Part shown: positions 9,234 to 18,302 of the stretch, in pieces
How positions within the stretch are numbered: position 1 is the stretch's first letter
Layout of the letters: the number at the start of each line of letters is the position of its first letter
Made by a program: the position numbers and the translations under genes
Assembly (NCBI GenBank): GCA_963723595.1
Contig: CAVRRQ010000006.1
Coordinates: forward strand, 1,550,001-1,614,000
Reading direction: 5' to 3'
Length of the DNA stretch: 64,000 nucleotides
DNA from: RYN-230 sp963723595
GTDB lineage: Bacteria; Actinomycetota; Actinomycetes; Streptosporangiales; Streptosporangiaceae
Notes under the pieces: model-generated
What the model saw: the letters and a program-made list of their open reading frames with translations, nothing else
What the model was told of the DNA's origin: nothing
The model's database searches: none

Positions 9234-10487
9234 TCATGCGTGGCTCTGGGCCAGTTCCTGCTCCGGCTGGGGGGTGACCTTCCCCCGGGGAAACCGCAGC
9301 AGCAGCAGGGGGGTGGCCAGGATGAGGACGCCTGCGGCGGCGATGGCCGTGCGGGGGCTGGTCAGGGTGGCCAGCAGGCCCCACAGGGCGGTCAGGGCCG
9401 CGATGGTGAGGCTGCTGGTGACCGACCACGCGGACAGGGTGCGGGCGATCCGGTCCTTGGGGGTCTGCTCGAGCCGGTAGGTGGCCATCAGCGGGTTGAA
9501 CACGCCGATGCACGTGACCAGGCCGAACTGGACGGCGATGACGAGCAGGATCCCGGCCGCGCCCGGGCCGATGAAGGCCAGCCCGGGCAGCCAGCACCCG
9601 CGCAGGGCCCCGGCGATGAGCATCACCCGGTGCTGCCCGAACCGTGCGGCGAGCCGGCGGGCCAGCCGTGAGCCGATCAGCCCGCCGAGGCAGGGGACCG
9701 CGAACGCCAGGCCGTACTGCCACGGGGCGAATCCGAGGCGGCCGAGCATGAGGACGGCGGTCAGCGGCGCGGTGGTCATGATCAGGCCGTTGACCAGCAG
9801 CGTGTTGAAGAACAGCGGGCGCAGCGCCGGATGGGCCAGGATGCACCGCCACCCGTCGGGCAGGTCACTGGCCCGCAGGCGCGGGGCACCGCCCCGATCC
9901 GGGCGCGGCTCCTTGCCCCGGATCGCGCCGATCCCGGCCGCCGAGAGCAGGTAGCTGATCGCGTCGGCCGTCACGGTGGTCACCGGGCCGAACAGCCCGA
10001 TGGCCGCTCCGCCGATCGGCGGGCCGGCCATGGTCGCGGTCCAGGTCGTGGACTCGAACCGCCCGTTCGCGACGAGCAGGTCCTCCGGCCGCACGAGCGC
10101 TTTCAGGTTCGCGCCGCTCGCCGCGGCGAAGGCGATCTTGGCCGCGGCGAGGATGACCGACACGGCCAGGAGCTGGGCGAAACTCAGGGCGCCGAGCGCG
10201 TACGCGGCGGGAACGCTCATCAGCGCCGCGAACCGGGTCAGGTCCATCGCCACCATCACCCGCCGCTTGCGGCGGAACTCTACCCATGGCCCGAGCGGGA
10301 CCGCGACGACCGCGCCCGCCGCCAGCCCCGCCGCCGCCAGTCCTGATACTTCACCCGGCCCGGCGTGCAGCACCCGGATCGCGATCACGGAAAACGCGCC
10401 GAGGCCGATCCCCGAGCCGTACGCGCTGACCGCGTACGCCGCCCAGAGCCACCCGAACTGCCGCCCCAGCGACCGCCTCACCGCCAT
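9234..10487 (-). CDS. MFS transporter, EntS/MFS_3-like exporter
   Basis: Twelve-helix major facilitator permease resembling the enterobactin/macrolide exporter group. Start fixed at ATG 10487 (MAVRRSLGRQFGWLWAAYAVS), where the first helix begins directly; an upstream in-frame extension has no membrane or family character. The loop after helix 2 carries WVEFRRKRRVMVAMD, the usual basic MFS A-like motif, and the centre has GANLKALVRPEDLLVANGRFESTTW, typical of MFS_3. It diverges from a LysR gene across a 213-bp spacer containing a dyad and a repeat array, suggesting control by that regulator. Confidence 0.85.
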   Translation of the reverse strand: MAVRRSLGRQFGWLWAAYAVSAYGSGIGLGAFSVIAIRVLHAGPGEVSGLAAAGLAAGAVVAVPLGPWVEFRRKRRVMVAMDLTRFAALMSVPAAYALGALSFAQLLAVSVILAAAKIAFAAASGANLKALVRPEDLLVANGRFESTTWTATMAGPPIGGAAIGLFGPVTTVTADAISYLLSAAGIGAIRGKEPRPDRGGAPRLRASDLPDGWRCILAHPALRPLFFNTLLVNGLIMTTAPLTAVLMLGRLGFAPWQYGLAFAVPCLGGLIGSRLARRLAARFGQHRVMLIAGALRGCWLPGLAFIGPGAAGILLVIAVQFGLVTCIGVFNPLMATYRLEQTPKDRIARTLSAWSVTSSLTIAALTALWGLLATLTSPRTAIAAAGVLILATPLLLLRFPRGKVTPQPEQELAQSHA

Positions 10488-10588
10488 GCCCGGTACGCCC
10501 CTCGCCGCCTCACCCGGGCAGCGTCGCTGCCCACCGCGATCAAAGCGGCCGGAGGCCGGCGGATCAAACAACCACGCGGCCGGCGAGC

Positions 10589-10605
10589 CACAACGACGCG
10601 TTGTG
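10589..10605. promoter_or_regulatory. Inverted repeat CACAACG-ACG-CGTTGTG, candidate LysR operator
   Basis: Perfect 7-bp arms separated by 3 bp in the spacer between the divergent MFS and LysR genes. Position and dyad symmetry fit a LysR-family binding site, but no T-N11-A box is strictly satisfied and binding is inferred. Confidence 0.5.
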
Positions 10606-10614
10606 CGGCGAGCT

Positions 10615-10693
10615 CGCTGGAACTAAGGCCGCTGGAAACTAGGCCCGCCGAAGCTAAGACCGCTGGAACTAAGGGCCGCCGGAAACTAGGGTC
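10615..10693. repeat. Five degenerate 15-17-bp repeats (CGCtGGAAactAaGgcC)
   Basis: Related units begin at 10615, 10630, 10646, 10661 and 10677, each with the form CG-C/T-C/G-GAA-CTA-GG. The last unit ends eight bases before the LysR start, so the array covers its promoter and 5' leader. Confidence 0.6.
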
Positions 10694-10700
10694 GGTCCGC

Positions 10701-11627
10701 GTGGACCTCGATGCCGTGCGCACCTTCGCCGCCGTCGCGGACGCGGGCCAGTTCCAGGAAGCCGCGGTAGAGCTGTCGATTACCCAGCAGGCCGTGTCCA
10801 AGCGCATCGCCGCGCTGGAGAAGGACCTGGGGGTGCGGCTGTTCACCCGCACCGCGCGCGGCGCCCAGCTCACCACCGACGGGCAGGCCTTCCTGCCCTG
10901 CGCCCGCGATCTCCTCCAGGCTGAAGAGCGGGCCGCCGCGTCCGTGCGTCCCGGCCGCCGCCCGCTCCGCGTCAACGTGATCGGCCGTCGGCTCGCCCCC
11001 GCAGGCCTGCTGCGCGGCTTCCACCGTGCGCATCCCGGGACCGAGCTCGACGTCGTGACCCACTTCGACGCCGGCGCGGCCATCACCGCGGTGCGGTCCG
11101 CCGCGATCGACGCGTCCTTCCGCGCCGTCACCGCGGCCGCCCGGCCGCTTCCCGGGGGCGTCGAGGCCGTCCGGGTCCTGGACGAGCCCGTCCAGCTCCT
11201 GGTGGGGCCGGCGCATGAGTTCGCCGCCGCCCGCGCGGTCACGCCCGCCCAGCTGGCCGGGCACCGGATCTGGATGCCCGGCATCGTCAGCGGAACGGAG
11301 TGGGCCGCGTATTACGACGACCTCGCCGCCGCGTTCGGGCTCACGATCGATACGGCCGAGCCCCGCTTCGGCACCGAGTCCCTGCTGGACGTGATCGCCG
11401 CGTCCCCGGTCCTGGCCACTTTCGTCGGCGAGCAGACCCAGCCCGCCTGGACCGCCGGCCACGACCTGCGGCGCATCGTCGTGCGTGACCCGGTGCCGGT
11501 CTACCCGCACTCGCTGATCTGGCGCCGCGACAACCGGCATCCCGCCCTCGCCGCGCTCCGCGATCACCTGGGCTCCGCACGGCCCCGTGACTCCGGCGCC
11601 GGGACCTGGACGCCGGCCTGGGCTTAG
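10701..11627 (+). CDS. LysR-family transcriptional regulator
   Basis: N-terminal winged helix-turn-helix (about residues 2-60; FAAVADAGQFQEAAVELSIT then QQAVSKRIAALEKDLG) followed by a periplasmic-binding-protein-like effector domain. GTG 10701 is used because VDLDAVRTFAAV is the canonical LysR beginning; longer upstream extensions lack similarity. The length of 308 is normal. It diverges from an MFS exporter, the common arrangement in which the LysR protein controls the transporter and itself. The ligand cannot be predicted. Confidence 0.92.
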   Translation: MDLDAVRTFAAVADAGQFQEAAVELSITQQAVSKRIAALEKDLGVRLFTRTARGAQLTTDGQAFLPCARDLLQAEERAAASVRPGRRPLRVNVIGRRLAPAGLLRGFHRAHPGTELDVVTHFDAGAAITAVRSAAIDASFRAVTAAARPLPGGVEAVRVLDEPVQLLVGPAHEFAAARAVTPAQLAGHRIWMPGIVSGTEWAAYYDDLAAAFGLTIDTAEPRFGTESLLDVIAASPVLATFVGEQTQPAWTAGHDLRRIVVRDPVPVYPHSLIWRRDNRHPALAALRDHLGSARPRDSGAGTWTPAWA

Positions 11628-11706
11628 CGGCTGCCTGAAAACGTAGGTGACCTGGGGTTCAGCCTGGCTGGGACGGGCGCAGGCGTTCCTCTTATAGACA
11701 GATATT

Positions 11707-11728
11707 TAGCTAGTTGCCATAATAGCTA
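11707..11728. promoter_or_regulatory. TAGCTA-N10-TAGCTA, candidate ArsR-type operator
   Basis: Two self-complementary TAGCTA hexamers one helical turn and a half apart, in a locally AT-rich patch immediately before the regulator start at 11730. The position fits autorepression by an ArsR-like dimer; inferred. Confidence 0.5.
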
Positions 11729-11729
11729 T

Positions 11730-12050
11730 GTGCCGCACGCCGACCTGCCTCTGGACGTGGACCTGATGAAGGCGCTGGCCAGCGAAAAGCGGGTGATGAT
11801 CCTGGAGTGGCTGCGTGATCCGCAGGCGCATTTCCCCGCCCAGCGCGACGGTGATCTGGTGCGGGACGGGGTGTGCTCGCTGTTCATAGCGGACAAGCTC
11901 GGGGTGAGCCAGCCGACCTGCGGGGAGCACCTGAAGGTCCTCAGCCGCGCCGGTCTGATTCGCGGCACCAAGATCAAGCAGTGGGTGTTCTATCAGCGCG
12001 ACGAGGCCCGCATTGCCGCAGTGAAGGAGTTGCTGAGCGGTGACTGGTGA
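11730..12050 (+). CDS. ArsR-like winged-helix transcriptional regulator
   Basis: A 106-residue protein with a single winged helix: LMKALASEKRVMILEWLRDP (helix 1-2), IADKLGVSQPTCGEHLKVLSRAGLI (recognition helix) and the wing TKIKQWVFYQRDE. No clear metal-binding CxC cluster is seen in the recognition helix; Cys residues are present at VCSLF and PTCGEH. Start is GTG 11730; the overlapping ATG at 11728 is in another frame. It precedes a RidA-like remnant by 57 bp. Its target may be itself through the TAGCTA dyad. Confidence 0.8.
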   Translation: MPHADLPLDVDLMKALASEKRVMILEWLRDPQAHFPAQRDGDLVRDGVCSLFIADKLGVSQPTCGEHLKVLSRAGLIRGTKIKQWVFYQRDEARIAAVKELLSGDW

Positions 12051-12107
12051 CCTCAGGCCGGCTTCTGCAACGGCGGGCCCGTACCGGGCCCGGGAATCGG
12101 AGCCCAG

Positions 12108-12260
12108 ATGAACGAACGAACCGGCACCATCGCAGACCGTCTCGCCCGCCTCGGGCTGCGGATCCCGCCGCCCCCGCCCCCGGCCCCGGTCGCCGCGTTC
12201 GAGCCGTATGTCCGGCACGGCGCCTGGCCGGGGACGCCTTCCACCCCTGGACAGCGCTGA
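12108..12260 (+). pseudogene. RidA-family N-terminal remnant
   Basis: A 50-codon reading frame starting MNERTGTIADRLARLGLRI and continuing PPAPVAAFEPYVRHG. This matches the beginning of RidA/YjgF enamine deaminase family proteins (xRLAxLGixLPxPxAPVAxYxPxVRxG). The family normally goes on for another 110 residues with FxSGQ; here the frame stops inside a strong hairpin. It is therefore a truncated relic, cut exactly where the hairpin begins. Confidence 0.55.
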
Positions 12261-12295
12261 GGCCCGCGGAGTTGTGCTCCGCGGGCCTCAGCGCT
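12253..12295. terminator. Perfect 18-bp stem hairpin
   Basis: The left arm 12253-12270 pairs without mismatch to the right arm 12278-12295 around a 7-nt loop (GTTGTGC). The stem is GC-rich, as expected of an actinobacterial terminator, but no T-run follows. Confidence 0.75.
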
Positions 12296-12594
12296 TAAGC
12301 GCTGGTGTGCGGTCGCCTCTCGGCGAGTGGCACAACGCGGCTCCAGCCGGACGGTATTCCGCGAAGGCAGATGAGTTGCGGCCCGGGGGACACGAACACA
12401 CCAGCGATGGTTAAGAACGCGTGCCCCCCGCGGGCTATTCCACGGCGCCGAGGTTTTTCTCCGGACCGATTCCCCGCTCCGGAACCTCCCGCCGGGGGCC
12501 GCCGGCCGCCTGGCGGCGACCCTCTCGCGCTGCGCCGCGCCGCCGGGCCCCGGGCCTGCGACCCCCCCGGGCACCCGGCTGGCAGGATGAACCG
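12296..12594. other. Intergenic stretch without a supported gene
   Basis: Open frames here are arginine/proline-rich and lack any family character. No promoter or repeat beyond the preceding hairpin is evident. Confidence 0.5.
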
Positions 12595-13293
12595 GTGACC
12601 GAGCTTGATCATGCCGCCGTGCTGGACGCTCTCGAGACCGGGTACCGGAGGGTCACCGACGTCGTCACCGGGCTCGGCGAGGCGGATCTGGCCCGCCCGA
12701 CCGGCTGCGCCGGGTGGGCCGTGACCGACGTGCTGTTCCACCAGCTGCTCGACGCGCAGCGGGCGCTCGTGGCGTTCGCGACCCCGGTCACCGGGCCGGC
12801 CGACCGGGACGACGTCACGTACTGGGCCGAGTTCACGCCGCAGCCCGGGGAGGCGGGGGAGCAGGCCCGGGCGGGGGCCGCGGCGCACGCCCGGTTCGTG
12901 CGCGTGGGCGCATCCGCTTACCAGCCGGGAACCCTGGCCCGGGTGTGGTCCGAGACGGCGGCGGCGGTCTGCCGGGCGGCCCGCGCCTGCCAGGCCCCGG
13001 GGGTGGCCACCCAGGGGCACGTGCTGCGGCCGGCGGACTTCACCGCCACCCTCGCCGTGGAGACCGCGGTGCACTACCTCGACCTCACCGTGGATCTGCC
13101 GTCCGCGCCGCCGCCCGACCCGGTTTCGCTGGCCCTGGCCCGGCGGGTGATCGAGGGCCTGCTCGGCAGCCCGCTGCCGGCCAGCTGGGGTGACGCCAGC
13201 GCTGCGGTCAAGGGCACCGGGCGGGTCCCGCTGACGGACGAGGACCGGGCGGTGCTCGGCCCGCTGGCCGGCCGCGTCCCGCTGTTCACCTGA
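12595..13293 (+). CDS. Maleylpyruvate isomerase N-terminal (MDMPI/DinB-like) protein
   Basis: Member of the mycothiol-dependent maleylpyruvate isomerase fold group: a four-helix bundle with conserved metal-binding His residues. The gene opens ELDHAAVLDALETGYRRVTDVV, has the conserved PTGCAGWAVTDVLFHQLLDAQRAL segment (W and H of the metal site region), and the later AVETAVHYLDLTVDL His, followed by a short C-terminal part. GTG 12595 is preceded by AGGA; longer in-frame extensions are low complexity. Such proteins in actinomycetes are often mycothiol-dependent detoxification enzymes; the substrate is unknown. Confidence 0.8.
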   Translation: MTELDHAAVLDALETGYRRVTDVVTGLGEADLARPTGCAGWAVTDVLFHQLLDAQRALVAFATPVTGPADRDDVTYWAEFTPQPGEAGEQARAGAAAHARFVRVGASAYQPGTLARVWSETAAAVCRAARACQAPGVATQGHVLRPADFTATLAVETAVHYLDLTVDLPSAPPPDPVSLALARRVIEGLLGSPLPASWGDASAAVKGTGRVPLTDEDRAVLGPLAGRVPLFT

Positions 13294-13425
13294 CCCCGCG
13301 CGTCTCCCGGCCGGGCACGCGGAGGCGGCGCGGGATAGCGGTGGCTGGCGGCCCGGAATGCCTTTGGGGCCGTCCGCAGGTCTAGTGTGTGAAGTCACCA
13401 GCCGGGGTTATTTGAGGAGTCGCGG

Positions 13426-13668
13426 GTGCCTGGGGAGGCCTCACTGATCGGCAGTATCGGCGTCCTGCTGATCGCGACGCGCGGGCAGGCTGGGCCGGGA
13501 GAAGTAATGCTCAAGATCCGGGGCGGCACGGAGGCCTACATCGCCTGGTCGGCTGAGCCGATCGCCAGGGGCCGGACCGTCCTTGTCCTCGAATCGCGCG
13601 GCCACCGGACCGTCAACGTCAGCGAGTGGGCCGACCCGTTTGAGCTGGAAATTGACAAGCTGACGTAG
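13426..13668 (+). CDS. NfeD-like OB-fold protein (C-terminal domain only)
   Basis: An 80-residue protein beginning at GTG 13426. After a short hydrophobic N terminus (SIGVLLIATRG) it has GPGEVMLKIRGGTEAYIAWS, then EPIARGRTVLVLESRGHRTVNV, which follows the NfeD soluble-domain pattern (G-x-V-x-x-x-G-x-x-x-A-x-s-x-x-I-x-x-G-x-x-V-x-V). NfeD proteins partner with flotillins in membrane microdomains, and a flotillin gene lies 1.9 kb downstream on the same strand. No protease domain is attached. Confidence 0.65.
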   Translation: MPGEASLIGSIGVLLIATRGQAGPGEVMLKIRGGTEAYIAWSAEPIARGRTVLVLESRGHRTVNVSEWADPFELEIDKLT

Positions 13669-13862
13669 CGCATCATCGCCTCCGCGCGCACCAGCCGGTC
13701 CCGGCGGCCCTGGTGACAAAGCGGCCAGGAGTCACCCATGGGGGGTGAGCCGCGTCCCGGCCTGCCCAGGGACAGTGGGCGGCAGCGTCGGGCAATTCTG
13801 TGACATGACGGCCGCGGCCGCACGCGGAAGCTTCCTCAGGAAAGCCCGGCGGGGGGGTGGCA

Positions 13863-15179
13863 GTGTCTGACGGCCGTGGCAACCTCGAACCTGCAGCCGC
13901 AGACCTGGGGCCCAGCCGGGAAGACGACCGGGACGAGCCCCGCGGGCAACCTGCCCGGCCGGCCCGGCGCTCGCGCATCGGCTGGCGGCCTCTGGTCGCT
14001 ACCATCCTCATCGTGCTCGGCTGCGTGCTTGCGCCGGTCTCGGTGCTGGCCGTCTGGGCGGCCAACGAGGTCACCAACACTGGCCGCTACGTGGCGACGA
14101 TGGAGCCGCTGGTCCATGATCCGGCGATCCAGAACGCCCTGACCGACAAGATCACGGCCCAGATCACCAGCAAGCTCGACGTGACCGGGTACGCCGGCCA
14201 GGCCGAGGCCGCGCTGTCGGGCCGTGGACTGACCAAAGTCAGCGCGCTACTGAAGTCGGTGGCCCCCTCGATCGCCAGCGGGGTCGCCGGATCCATTCAC
14301 AGCGAGGTCCGCAAGATCGTGACGGGCCCGCGCTTCGCCCGGGCCTGGGTCCAGGCCAACACCCTGGTGCACCAGGAACTGGTGAAGGCGCTGTCGGGCC
14401 AGGGCAGCAGCTCGGTCAGCGTCAAGAACGGCCAGGTCGTGCTGAACCTGGGCCCGTTTATTGACATCGTCAAGCAGGACCTGGTCAACCGGGGCTTCAG
14501 CCTCGTCAGCAAGATCCCGGCCATCAACCCGACGCTGACCCTGTTCTCGGCCAAGTACCTAGTCAAGGCACAAACCGGCTACCGGCTGATCAACGACCTC
14601 AAGATCGTGCTGCCGGTACTCACGCTGCTGCTGCTGGCCCTCGGCGTGCTCGCCGCCCGCGGCCGCCGCCGCGCGCTGATCGGCGCCGGCCTCGGTCTCG
14701 CCGCCTCGATGCTGGTGCTCGCCGCCGGGCTGCTGATCTTCCGCGGCATCTACCTGAACAGCGTGCCCAGCAGCAAGCTGCCCGCCGACGCCGCGGCCGC
14801 CTTGTTCGACACGCTCGTCGTGTTCATCAAGCAAGGCCTGCGCACGGTCCTGGTGGCAGGCCTGATCGTCGCCGCGGGCGGGTTCCTGGCCGGCCCCTCA
14901 GGGACTGCGGTCCGGATCCGGGAGGCTTTCGCGCACGGGCTGGGCTGGATCCGCCACGGCGGCGAACGTCACGGCGTGTCCGCCGGCCCGGCGGGCATCT
15001 GGACCTACGCGCACCGGAAGGTGCTGCGAATCTGCGCCGTCGCCCTGGCCGCGCTGGTCTTCGTGTTCTGGGGCCAGCCGACCGCCAGCCTGGCCATCGT
15101 GATAGCGATTTTGCTGCTGGTGGTCCTGGCCCTGATCGAGCTGATCGGCAGCAGACCGCCTGCCGCAGGTCACGCGTGA
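13863..15179 (+). CDS. Multi-pass membrane protein with large extracytoplasmic domain (paralogue at 56.2 kb)
   Basis: An integral membrane protein of about 438 residues. A charged cytoplasmic N terminus leads to a first helix (VATILIVLGCVLAPVSVLAVW), then about 170 extracytoplasmic residues starting with ALTDKIT, and five or so further helices. The region QVVLNLGPFIDIVKQDLVNRG is nearly identical to a paralogue at 56211-57621. GTG 13863 (SDGRGN) is chosen because it aligns with the paralogue start. Homologues are annotated only as membrane proteins. It lies between an NfeD-like gene and flotillin, suggesting a role in the cell envelope. Confidence 0.85.
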   Translation: MSDGRGNLEPAAADLGPSREDDRDEPRGQPARPARRSRIGWRPLVATILIVLGCVLAPVSVLAVWAANEVTNTGRYVATMEPLVHDPAIQNALTDKITAQITSKLDVTGYAGQAEAALSGRGLTKVSALLKSVAPSIASGVAGSIHSEVRKIVTGPRFARAWVQANTLVHQELVKALSGQGSSSVSVKNGQVVLNLGPFIDIVKQDLVNRGFSLVSKIPAINPTLTLFSAKYLVKAQTGYRLINDLKIVLPVLTLLLLALGVLAARGRRRALIGAGLGLAASMLVLAAGLLIFRGIYLNSVPSSKLPADAAAALFDTLVVFIKQGLRTVLVAGLIVAAGGFLAGPSGTAVRIREAFAHGLGWIRHGGERHGVSAGPAGIWTYAHRKVLRICAVALAALVFVFWGQPTASLAIVIAILLLVVLALIELIGSRPPAAGHA

Positions 15180-15549
15180 CACCAGTGCGCCAGAAGCGGG
15201 CCCCCACGGCCTGAACCCCCGTCGGTCTACCGCCCACCGCCGGAAGTTCAGTGCGGCGGCTGACTCCGATGTCCCGGTACACCGCGGCGCTCGCCGCGAG
15301 CGGGCCCCCGGACGGGCTGTGATCGGCGCAGACGGCTCAACGTCTGCTGAGCCCGGAAGAAGTACAACAATGTGACGGACAACCCATCGCGCCGGTGAAT
15401 CCGGTAGGCGTAACTTTGTCAAGCAGGGGAACGGGGCGAGAGCGACACTCTGAGCTGGGGAAACATTTGCCGGACGGCGAGTGGGCCGAGGCGCTCAACC
15501 CCCTTTCCCTGAACCCTTACCGAACAGTGCTGTCTGAAGGAGTTCGATC
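15180..15549. other. Intergenic leader before flotillin
   Basis: No supported gene. The last part, before the flotillin start at 15550, contains AAGGAG at 15537-15542 as ribosome-binding site. No convincing hairpin or promoter was identified. Confidence 0.5.
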
Positions 15550-16708
15550 ATGCTTGGCTACCGCGTCCCTGCACCCGACGAGGCCATGCTCATCTCCGGG
15601 GGAAGGCGTGGCCGCAACGGCGCCCCGTTCCGGGTGGTGACCGGGCACGGCGCGTTCATCGCCCCCTTCTTCCGGAAGGCCCGCTACCTGACCCTGGCCA
15701 TGAACGAGGCCGAGGTGGCCGAGCAGTGCGTCACCAAGCAGGGCATCACGCTGAACGTCCGCTCGGTGATCGCGTTCAAGGTCGGCAACGACGAGGAGAG
15801 CATCATCAACGCCGGCCAGCGCTTCCTGTCGGACCAGGACCAGATGTCCACGCTGACCGGCCGTATCTTTGCCGGGCACCTCCGGTCCATCATCGGGTCG
15901 ATGACCGTCGAGGAGATAGTCACCGAGCGCCAGAAGCTGGCCAGTGAGGTCCTCGACGGCTCGAAGGCGGAAATGGTCAAGATCGGCCTGACCGTGGACT
16001 CGCTGCAGATCCAGTCCATCGACGACATGAACTCCGGCTACATCGACGCGATGGCGGCCCCGCACAACGCGGCGATCCAGCGCCAGGCGCAGATCGCCCA
16101 GTTCGCAGGCCAACCAGGCCGCCGCCCAGGCCGAGCAGGAGTCGCAGCGCAAGCAGGCCGAGTACGCGCGGCAGACCGCCGTGGTCCAGGCCCAGTACAA
16201 GGCCGAGATCGATAAGGCCCAGGCTGAGGCGTCGCAGGCCGGGCCGCTCATGCAGGCCCAGACTCAGATCGGCGTTATCAACGCCCAGGCGGAACTGGCC
16301 CAGCGCCAGGCCGAGTTGCGCCAGCGCCAGCTCGTGGCCGAGGTGGTCAAGCCAGCCGAGGCGGAGGCGGAGAAGACGCGGATCCTGGCCAAGGCCGACG
16401 CGGAGCGGATGCGGATCCTGGCCGAGGCGGCGGCCTCGAACGACCGGGTGGCGCTGGACCGGATGCTCATCGACCAGCTGCCCCAGATCGTCAAGGAAGC
16501 CGCGGGCGGCCTGGCCGGCGCGAACGTCAACGTGCTCAACGGGGCGGACGGGCTCAGCGAGATCGCGGCCGGCCTGGTCGGCCAGGGACTGACCATTCTG
16601 GACTCGATCAAGAAGAACCTCGCCACCGGGCCGGACGCGACCACCGAGGTCGGTGCCGAGGTCGTGCGCGTGCCGGACGGCCAGCAGGACGGCCGCGTCC
16701 GGAACTGA
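15550..16708 (+). pseudogene. Flotillin (SPFH/band 7), one frameshift
   Basis: Flotillin-type scaffold of membrane microdomains. The SPFH domain opens MLGYRVPAPDEAMLISGG and includes TKQGITLNVRSVIAFKVG and the oligomerisation region IFAGHLRSIIGSMTVEEIV. The second half is the long Ala/Gln/Glu-rich coiled coil with EAEAEKTRILAKADAERMRILAEAAA, and the C terminus is the flotillin tail. The frame changes near 16107, where the coiled coil starts (IQRQAQIAQ to ANQAAAQAEQ). Corrected length is about 386 residues. The strong AAGGAG precedes ATG 15550. An NfeD-like gene upstream fits the usual NfeD-flotillin pairing. Confidence 0.88.
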
Positions 16709-16758
16709 CCCGCCAGGCAGAGCGGCCCGGCCGCGGGGCGGTATGCCAGGCTGGGCGG

Positions 16759-17974
16759 ATGCCGATCCTGGCCGGCGCCGCCGCGGTGGCCGCTCTCGCA
16801 TGGCTCTACCTGCTCGCCGCGCACGGCGGGTACTGGCGCACGGATCAGCGCCTGCCCCCGGGCGCGCATGACCGGTCGCGCGATCCGCCGCGGTGGCCGA
16901 GCGTGGTTGCGGTCGTCCCGGCCCGGGACGAGGCCGCCATCCTGCCGGTCACCCTGCCGGGCCTGCTCACCCAGGATTACCCGGGGGAGTTCTCGGTGGT
17001 GCTGGTGGACGACGCCAGCACCGACGGCACCGCGGCCACCGCCGCGGGGCTCGCCGCCGGCACCGGCCGCGAGCTCCTGGTCACCGGGGCCGGGGAGCCG
17101 CCGCCCGGGTGGGCGGGCAAGGTCCACGCGATGGCCCAGGGCCTCCGGGCGGCCGGGGACTGCGACTACGTCCTGTTCACTGACGCCGACATCGGGTACG
17201 CGCCGGATGCACTGGCGGCGCTGGTCCGCGGCGCCGTTGCGGACGACCGGGTGCTGGTGTCGCAGATGGCACTGCTGCGGGCGGAGGCGCGGTGGGAGCG
17301 CGTCATCGTCCCGGCGTTCGTCTACTTCTTCGCCCAGCTGTACCCGTTCCGCCGGGTGAACCGGCCGTCCGCGCGGACCGCGGCGGCGGCCGGCGGCTGC
17401 ATGCTGGTCCGGCGGGACGCACTGATCGCGGCAGGGGGCCTGGACCCGGTCCAGCGGCGCGCGCATCGACGACGTGGCCCTGGGCCGGCTGCTGAAGCGC
17501 CCGCCGTCCGCGGCCCGCATCTGGCTGGGGTTCACCACCGGGGTGCGCAGCCTGCGGCCGTACCCGCGGCTGGCCACCCTCTGGGACATGATCGCGCGCA
17601 GCGCCTACACGCAGCTGCGCTATTCGCCGGTGCTGCTCGCGGGGACCCTGGCCGGCCTGCTGTGGCTCTACCTGCTGCCCCCGGTGGCCGCCGTGGCCGG
17701 GCTGGCCAGCGTGACCGCCGGGGACGGCGCTGCGGCGGGCTGGGCCGCGGCGGCCGGGCTGGCCGGCTGGGCGGGGATGACGGCCAGCTTCCTGCCCGTG
17801 CTCCGGCTGTACCGGCTCGGGTGGTTCCGGGCGCCCGTTCTGCCCTTCGTGGCCGTGCTCTACGCCGTGATGACGGCCGATTCCGCCCGGCGGCACTACG
17901 CCGGGCGGGGCGGGGAATGGAAGGGCCGGACCGTCGCCCCGCACCGCGGGCAGAGCGCGGCAAACCGCCCCTAA
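16759..17974 (+). pseudogene. hpnB: HpnB-like hopanoid-associated glycosyltransferase (GT2), one frameshift
   Basis: Family 2 glycosyltransferase with C-terminal membrane helices. SVVAVVPARDEA opens the GT-A fold, VVLVDDASTDGTA binds the nucleotide sugar, GWAGKVHAMAQG and LFTDADIGY (DAD metal site) follow, and AAAAGGCMLVRR precedes the acidic RIDDVALGRLLKR. This order, together with PAFVYFFAQLYPFRRVN, is the HpnB pattern of hopanoid gene clusters. The frame changes near 17455, just before RIDDVALG. No squalene-hopene cyclase gene is visible in the window, so the hopanoid link rests on family similarity alone. Confidence 0.75.
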
Positions 17975-18302
17975 GCACGCTGAATTAATCCCCCTAAAAC
18001 AATCCAACCCGCTGCTTCGTGCGCCTAAAAGGCATCAGGAACAAATGGGAATGGATCAGCCCGGCGCGCCATAACTTCATTCCCCGTGCTGCTCAGGCAA
18101 ACCTGTGACATGCTGCATGTTGCAGAAGGTGAGCCAGTCACTACTCGTGGTAAGGTCACCTCTGGACTCGGCGGGGCGGGCAGTCAGCGCTTTATCGCAG
18201 ACCATCACGAGGCAAAGCCAGGGCCGGTCTCAGCATTACCGCCTCTGCCTCCGGAATTCCTTTTATCCGGCCCGGTAATCATCAAGGGGAAGGAAGTAAT
18301 CG
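17975..18302. other. AT-richer intergenic region upstream of the secreted-protein pair
   Basis: No supported gene. The stretch is visibly poorer in G+C than its surroundings, contains a small dyad CTGCA-TGT-TGCAG at 18113-18125, and ends with AAGGGGAAGGAAG directly before the ATG at 18303. It probably holds the promoter of the secreted protein. Confidence 0.5.

Noticed and set aside
12305..12598. Possible gene between the hairpin and the MDMPI-fold gene
   Set aside because: Composition is Arg/Pro/Gly only, with no start signal and no recognisable domain.
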